10,901 bases of DNA from Chloroflexota bacterium (GTDB lineage: Bacteria > Chloroflexota > Dehalococcoidia > UBA2979), in NCBI GenBank assembly GCA_002725365.1, contig PBOW01000027.1, positions 1-10,901 of the forward strand, written 5' to 3'. The position numbers and the translations under genes were made by a program. The notes beneath the pieces were generated by a model, which saw only the letters and a list, made by a program, of their open reading frames with translations, was not told where the DNA came from and searched no databases. Shown in pieces: positions 6,385 to 10,901 of this stretch (positions within the stretch are counted from its first letter, which is position 1; the number at the start of each line of letters is the position of its first letter).

Positions 6385-6936
6385 ATGACTGAAGAACATG
6401 AAGAATCTAACTTAGACGTTTCAAGCGACTCGGAGTCAGGTATTGAGGTCGATGAGCTTGAGGAAGTCAAGTCACAACTTCTCAGAGCCCTGGCGGATTA
6501 TCAAAATTTGCAGAGGCGCATGGTGGATGATATTTCCAGCGCTCGCACAAACTCGATAAAACCATTTTTGTCAGTGCTGGATGATTTGCAGAGGGTGAAA
6601 AATTCAGTTGCTGATGAAGAATTGGAATCTCCTTGGGTGCAGGGACTGATTTTGGGAGTCCAGAAATTTGAGCACACTTTGGATTCTCTCGGAATCAGAA
6701 CGTTCGGTGAGGTAGGAGATATTTTTGATCCTAAGGCCCACGAAGCGATTTCACTCGTTCCAGGCCCAGACGGCAAAATTCTTGAATTGATTGCCGTTGG
6801 CTATACGAGTCAAGGGAAACTCATTCGTCCGGCGATAGTGGTCGTTGGAGAAGGTGAAATAGAAGACCAGGATGATGCGAGTGAAAATAATAGCGACCGA
6901 ATAACAAATGAGTCTCCAAATTGGAACGAAGTTTGA
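6385..6936 (+). CDS. grpE: Nucleotide exchange factor GrpE
   Basis: GrpE releases ADP from DnaK and so resets the Hsp70 cycle in the cytoplasm. The 183-residue protein has an acidic, Ser-rich N-terminus (1-25), a long coiled-coil helix (about 24-60, including LLRALADYQNLQRRM), and the C-terminal beta domain with GDIFDPKAHEAI and the closing GYTSQGKLIRPAIVVVGEG-type strands. A GAGGA ribosome-binding site inside the end of hrcA (6370-6374) sits 10 nt before the ATG, which points to translational coupling. It lies between hrcA and dnaK in the standard order, 41 bp before dnaK, with no terminator in the gap. Confidence 0.96.
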   Translation: MTEEHEESNLDVSSDSESGIEVDELEEVKSQLLRALADYQNLQRRMVDDISSARTNSIKPFLSVLDDLQRVKNSVADEELESPWVQGLILGVQKFEHTLDSLGIRTFGEVGDIFDPKAHEAISLVPGPDGKILELIAVGYTSQGKLIRPAIVVVGEGEIEDQDDASENNSDRITNESPNWNEV

Positions 6937-6977
6937 ACTGCTATAGAAGTTAGATCAACTGAAAGGAAATAGAGAGT

Positions 6978-8873
6978 ATGGCGCGTGTCATTGGAATTGA
7001 CTTAGGAACTACGAACTCATGTGTTGCAGTAATGGAAGCCGGTGAGGCACGAGTGATCGAAAACTCTGAAGGTGGTAGGACTACCCCTTCGGTTGTGGCG
7101 GAGGCTAAAGACGGTGAACGACTGGTAGGTACGGTTGCAAAGAGGCAGGCAGTGACCAATTCAGACAACACTCTTTATTCCGTGAAAAGATTGATGGGAA
7201 GAAAATTCGAAGATGAGGAGACTAGTCGTTTGATGTCGGTTGCCTCGTTTGAGGTGACTAATCGCGATAATGGTGATGCAGGTGTGGAGATGGGTGACAA
7301 AAACTACAGTCCGCCGGAAATCAGCGCGATGATACTTGGCAAACTCAAAGCGGATGCAGAATCGTATTTGGGTGAAGATGTTTCCGAAGCTGTAATAACG
7401 GTCCCCGCCTACTTTAATGATGCCCAGAGGCAGGCTACTAGAGATGCTGGGAGAATCGCTGGTCTTGAAGTGTTGAGGATAATTAACGAACCGACCGCAG
7501 CCTCCCTCGCCTATGGTCTGGGTGAGGATGCCTCCGATCAAACTATCGCGGTGTACGATTTAGGAGGGGGCACCTTCGATATCTCAGTATTAGAGATAGG
7601 TGATGGTGCTTTTGAAGTTAAAGCGACAAACGGTGACACGTTTTTAGGCGGTGATGATTTCGACAATGTGCTGATTATGGATTTGACGGCTGAATTCAAA
7701 AAGGAACAGGGTATAGATCTTTCGGAAGACCGAGCAGCGTTGCAGAGATTAAAAGAAGCCGCCGAGAAGGCAAAGATAGAACTCTCGTCTGCTCAGCAGA
7801 CCGAGGTCAACCTTCCATTTATTACTGCTGATGCTTCAGGTCCAAAACATTTGGTTAGAAGTATTTCTCGTAGTTATTTCGAGAAATTAACTGACGAATT
7901 AGTCGCTCAATCACTCGTGCCTGTGAAACAGGCACTAGATGACGCGGGTCTTCAGCCATCTCAGATTGACGAGGTTGTACTCGTTGGTGGCCAGACGAGG
8001 ATGCCGTTGGTTCAGAAGCGCATTGAGGAATTTTTTGGAAAAGAACCGCACCGTGGCGTTAATCCTGACGAAGTCGTGGCTATGGGAGCGGCGATTCAGG
8101 CCGGAGTGCTTAAGGGGGACGTCAAAGATATGTTGCTCCTTGATGTAACCCCCCTGACCTTAGGGATAGAAACTCTAGGTGGGGTAATGACACCGTTGAT
8201 TCAACGGAACACTACTATTCCAACGAGCAAGAGTGAAACATTTTCCACTGCGGCTGACAATCAGCCTCAGGTTGATGTGCATGTGCTTCAAGGTGAACGA
8301 CCAATGGCCACAGACAATAAAACTATGGGGAGATTTGCACTGGATGGCATCCTGCCCGCTCCACGAGGAGTTCCGCAGATTGAGGTCACTTTTGATATCG
8401 ATGCAAACGGCATAGTTAAAGTTTCGGCTAAGGATAAGGCAACCAGCAAGGAGCAGCACATCACTATTGAATCGTCCTCCGGCTTAACTGATGAGGAAGT
8501 GGAGAGACTTACGAAAGAAGCCGAGGAATATGCCGAGGAGGACGCAAAGAAGAAAGCGGTGATTGAAACAAGAAATAAGGCAGACACGTTAACGTACTCT
8601 GCTGAGAAATTGATAGAAGACAATAAAGAGATCGTCACTCAAGATCAGCGGGAACAAGTTGAAAGTTCGGTCAGTGAAGTCAGGGATGCTCTTGAGTCCG
8701 AAAATGACGAGAAAATAATTGCGACTACCAATGCTTTAGAGGCACTGTTGCAGGAAATTGGTCAGGCAGTTTACACAGCACAGGCAGCGCAAAATGCCCC
8801 GGGAGAGACAACAGAAGCTGATACTTCTCCGGATAATGATGATACGATCGAGGGCGAGTTTCGTGAAGTTTAA
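6978..8873 (+). CDS. dnaK: Molecular chaperone DnaK (Hsp70)
   Basis: ATP-driven Hsp70 chaperone. The 631-residue length is normal for bacterial DnaK. The nucleotide-binding domain shows GIDLGTTNS (6-14), Lys70 in VKRLMGR, NEPTAA (170-175), and DLGGGTFD with Thr199; Lys70, Glu171 and Thr199 keep the same numbers as in E. coli. [10 protein letters not shown] (334-343) follows. The interdomain linker is LLLDVTPL (386-393), and the substrate-binding domain contains the ERPMATDNK stretch and the strand [14 protein letters not shown] (473-486). The lid is helical and the tail ends in IEGEFREV, the usual acidic ending. AAGGA (6963-6967) is 10 nt before the ATG. No key residue is missing. It works with GrpE (upstream) and DnaJ (32 bp downstream) and should be controlled by HrcA/CIRCE. 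Confidence 0.98.
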   Translation: MARVIGIDLGTTNSCVAVMEAGEARVIENSEGGRTTPSVVAEAKDGERLVGTVAKRQAVTNSDNTLYSVKRLMGRKFEDEETSRLMSVASFEVTNRDNGDAGVEMGDKNYSPPEISAMILGKLKADAESYLGEDVSEAVITVPAYFNDAQRQATRDAGRIAGLEVLRIINEPTAASLAYGLGEDASDQTIAVYDLGGGTFDISVLEIGDGAFEVKATNGDTFLGGDDFDNVLIMDLTAEFKKEQGIDLSEDRAALQRLKEAAEKAKIELSSAQQTEVNLPFITADASGPKHLVRSISRSYFEKLTDELVAQSLVPVKQALDDAGLQPSQIDEVVLVGGQTRMPLVQKRIEEFFGKEPHRGVNPDEVVAMGAAIQAGVLKGDVKDMLLLDVTPLTLGIETLGGVMTPLIQRNTTIPTSKSETFSTAADNQPQVDVHVLQGERPMATDNKTMGRFALDGILPAPRGVPQIEVTFDIDANGIVKVSAKDKATSKEQHITIESSSGLTDEEVERLTKEAEEYAEEDAKKKAVIETRNKADTLTYSAEKLIEDNKEIVTQDQREQVESSVSEVRDALESENDEKIIATTNALEALLQEIGQAVYTAQAAQNAPGETTEADTSPDNDDTIEGEFREV

Positions 8874-8905
8874 ATCAGCTTGTTAGTTGGCTCGAGGTGA
8901 GATAA

Positions 8906-10024
8906 ATGTCGAGTGCTCCGGACCTATACGAAACACTTGGGGTGGACCGTGGCGCCTCATCTTCGGACATCAAGAAAGCTTATAGACAGCTTGCAAAAGA
9001 ATTTCATCCGGATGTTAATCAATCTTCCGGCGCTGAAGTAAGATTCAAAGAAGTATCGGCCGCCTACGAAGTATTATCGGACCCGGAAAAACGACAACAG
9101 TATGATCGATTTGGGCACGCAGGAGTGGGAAATTCGGGTGCTCAAGGATTCGATGGTGCTGGGTTCGGTGGATTTGGTGATATTTTTGATTCATTCTTTA
9201 GATCTACCGGTGCACGTCGGAGTGGTCCTCAGCAGGGTGCAGACTTACGAACTGTTATTGAAATCGATCTTGAAGATGTGTTGGATGGAGTTGAGCACGA
9301 GCTGAAATTTTCGCGAGTAATCCGATGTCAGCCTTGTAAGGGGTACGGTGAAGCCGATGGTGCAAATCGTCCTAGTTGTGGTGATTGCAGTGGGACCGGA
9401 GAAATCAGACAAGTTCAGAGATCCTTATTTGGACAATTTGTGAATGTAACTGTTTGCGGGGCTTGTCGAGGAGAAGGAACTCGAGTTGTCAGTCCCTGCA
9501 CTGACTGTGATGGAACAGGACTGGTCGAGTCAGATGTAGAGCGAATCGTATCAATTCCAGCTGGCATTGACACTGGTGAAACTTTGCGAATTCGTGGAGA
9601 AGGTGATCAAGGTCCGCGGGGTGCCGAACCAGGGAATCTGTATGCTGAAATCAAAGTGCGTGAGCATTCCAAGTTCATGAGGTATGGAAGAGATTTGGTT
9701 ACGGAGTGCGAGCTGAATATGGTCGAGGCGAGTCTGGGCGCGAAGCTTGATGTCATTACTTTGAGCGGTGAATCAGTTGCGTTGGATTTGGATCCAGGGG
9801 TGCAATCAGGAGCCCGACAGGTATTAAAAGGCCACGGTGTCCCGGACCTCCGAGGCAGAGCCAGGGGTGATCTTTATTTGCAGGTGCGTGTTGTGACACC
9901 TACAAGTTTGACCGCGCGTCAGCAAGATCTGATAAGAGAATTGGGAGAATCACTCACCGATGCACATCGCCCAGACGATGCAGGTTCAATGTTCGATCGT
10001 ATAAGGTCCGTTTTCGGATCTTGA
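8906..10024 (+). CDS. dnaJ: Co-chaperone DnaJ (type I Hsp40)
   Basis: DnaJ delivers unfolded substrates to DnaK and stimulates its ATPase. The 372 residues show the complete type I layout: J domain (6-70) with HPD at 34-36, a Gly/Phe-rich linker (about 70-100), four CxxCxGxG zinc motifs with cysteines at 141/144, 158/161, 184/187 and 198/201, and the two C-terminal beta domains including GDLYLQVRV (321-329). A good ribosome-binding site, GAGGTGA (8894-8900), sits 5 nt before the ATG. It is the fourth gene of the operon and ends 11 bp before prmA. Nothing is unusual in the sequence. Confidence 0.97.
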   Translation: MSSAPDLYETLGVDRGASSSDIKKAYRQLAKEFHPDVNQSSGAEVRFKEVSAAYEVLSDPEKRQQYDRFGHAGVGNSGAQGFDGAGFGGFGDIFDSFFRSTGARRSGPQQGADLRTVIEIDLEDVLDGVEHELKFSRVIRCQPCKGYGEADGANRPSCGDCSGTGEIRQVQRSLFGQFVNVTVCGACRGEGTRVVSPCTDCDGTGLVESDVERIVSIPAGIDTGETLRIRGEGDQGPRGAEPGNLYAEIKVREHSKFMRYGRDLVTECELNMVEASLGAKLDVITLSGESVALDLDPGVQSGARQVLKGHGVPDLRGRARGDLYLQVRVVTPTSLTARQQDLIRELGESLTDAHRPDDAGSMFDRIRSVFGS

Positions 10025-10035
10025 CGAATCTATAG

Positions 10036-10901
10036 ATGTATTCCGCCAAAATATCGGTTTCAGGAGAAACGCAGGAATCTCTCATAGCTTGTTTGGCTCT
10101 GGAAGGATTTTTTGGATTTGTTGTAGATGTGCCCTTCCAAGAGCTGAATTTATCGATCGGGACGTTTAGTGAAGATTTAGCCCAACCACGTACAATTACA
10201 TTTTTTTCCAACCGTTGGTACAGCAGTCAGGATCTATCTCTGTTGGAGGGGAGGCTTAGGGATTTATCGGTTTTAGATGAAAATTCCTCTATAAGGTGTT
10301 TCCAAATTTCGGGAGGAGCCAACGAGGTAGCCCGTTTCACGGATTTTCCAGTGACTAGGTATGGGAGACTAGTACATAGAGTTAGCTGGATACCAACAGA
10401 TCTTCGTCAAGGTGAAGCTGAATTAGTTCTCGACCCGGGTCTCGCATTTGGGAGCGGGTTACATGAAACGACTAAACTTTGCTTGTCGCTTTTGTCGGAG
10501 CTAACGACCTCTGAAATGAATCCTAGATGCGTGTTAGACGTCGGGACCGGATCAGGGATCATCGCTATAGCGTCCGTGATTCTTGGGGCTGGTCGGGCGG
10601 TGGCCCTCGATGTGGATGAGGAAGCCCTGGAAGTGGCCAAACTCAATGCGGCGAAAAATGGAATGTTGGCAAAAATGCAATTCGTACAGCATGATATTTT
10701 ATTGCCACCACCTGCGGAATTCCCTGTGAATCCGAATTCGGCAGATATGACTTTTGCGAATCTGTCTCGCGAGGTATTTGCTGCTGGTATCTTGCATATT
10801 GCTGAGTTAACTCAACATGGCGGATTTATTGTGGCGACTGGCTTCCTCGAGTCAGATTCGAGCGAGCTTATGAAATTCATCGATGAACGAGAAAATAGTT
10901 T
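10036..10901 (+). CDS. prmA: Ribosomal protein L11 methyltransferase PrmA (3' end outside window)
   Basis: An ATG at 10036 opens a frame that stays open for 288 codons to the window edge. PrmA methylates ribosomal protein L11 using S-adenosylmethionine. The N-terminal substrate-recognition domain (about 1-120) is weakly conserved, as usual. Then come ELVLDPGLAFGSGLHETT (129-146), the family signature LDPGxAFGxGxHxTT, SAM-binding motif I LDVGTGSGIIAIA (167-179), and the acidic LDVDEEAL (191-198). The catalytic-region NxxxxV appears as FANLSREVF (240-248), where many members have ANI. A few C-terminal residues are missing. The gap from dnaJ is 11 bp with no clear ribosome-binding site and no terminator, so it is probably the fifth gene of the operon. 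The dnaJ-prmA order is common in Firmicutes and other phyla. Confidence 0.92.
   Translation, partial: MYSAKISVSGETQESLIACLALEGFFGFVVDVPFQELNLSIGTFSEDLAQPRTITFFSNRWYSSQDLSLLEGRLRDLSVLDENSSIRCFQISGGANEVARFTDFPVTRYGRLVHRVSWIPTDLRQGEAELVLDPGLAFGSGLHETTKLCLSLLSELTTSEMNPRCVLDVGTGSGIIAIASVILGAGRAVALDVDEEALEVAKLNAAKNGMLAKMQFVQHDILLPPPAEFPVNPNSADMTFANLSREVFAAGILHIAELTQHGGFIVATGFLESDSSELMKFIDERENS

Noticed and set aside
7161..7541. 126-codon open frame on the - strand
   Set aside because: Antisense to the most conserved part of dnaK; no recognisable domain.
8288..8638. 116-codon open frame on the - strand, Ser-rich
   Set aside because: Antisense shadow of the dnaK substrate-binding domain and lid, with composition explained by the Glu/Lys-rich coding strand.
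1..10901. Mobile element, CRISPR, tRNA or defence system
   Set aside because: No transposase or integrase, no regularly spaced repeats, and no cloverleaf or defence-type protein was seen on either strand.

Overview
The window holds ten protein-coding genes, two of them cut by the window edges, in three transcription blocks. It also has one clear regulatory region. I see no RNA gene, CRISPR array, insertion sequence or prophage. The core is a chaperone operon, hrcA-grpE-dnaK-dnaJ, followed closely by prmA. It is headed by a perfect CIRCE operator. This gene order, the moderate GC content (by eye), the many GTG/TTG start choices and the compact non-homologous neighbourhood suggest a streamlined bacterium outside the Proteobacteria. 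A Chloroflexota lineage (Dehalococcoidia/SAR202-like) is my best guess. It is an inference from gene order and protein style, not something a marker gene here proves.

Left block (1-1579, + strand): the 3' part of a membrane-anchored von Willebrand factor A (vWA) protein of the BatA/BatB type, fused to a TPR region like BatC. Its reading frame is open through the window start, so the gene begins outside the window. It ends 2 bp from the end of the next, convergent gene.

Middle block (1582-5162, - strand, read right to left): an ECF-type sigma factor, an intact FabH (KAS III), a FabF-like ketosynthase and a small metallo-beta-lactamase-fold protein. Gaps of 29-42 bp suggest one operon. The last two proteins look like pseudoenzymes. 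The ketosynthase keeps the FabF framework but has lost the Cys-His-His triad and the GFGG loop. The MBL-fold protein has lost nearly every metal ligand. Only FabH keeps a complete active site. This is the most unusual part of the window.

Right block (5341-10901, + strand): HrcA represses the operon through CIRCE. GrpE, DnaK and DnaJ form the Hsp70 folding cycle. PrmA, a ribosomal protein L11 methyltransferase, is likely co-transcribed and runs off the window end. Between the divergent sigma gene and hrcA lie a recognisable promoter, the CIRCE with unusually long complementary arms, and two further inverted repeats abutting it in the hrcA leader. There is no gene-free stretch over 300 bases.
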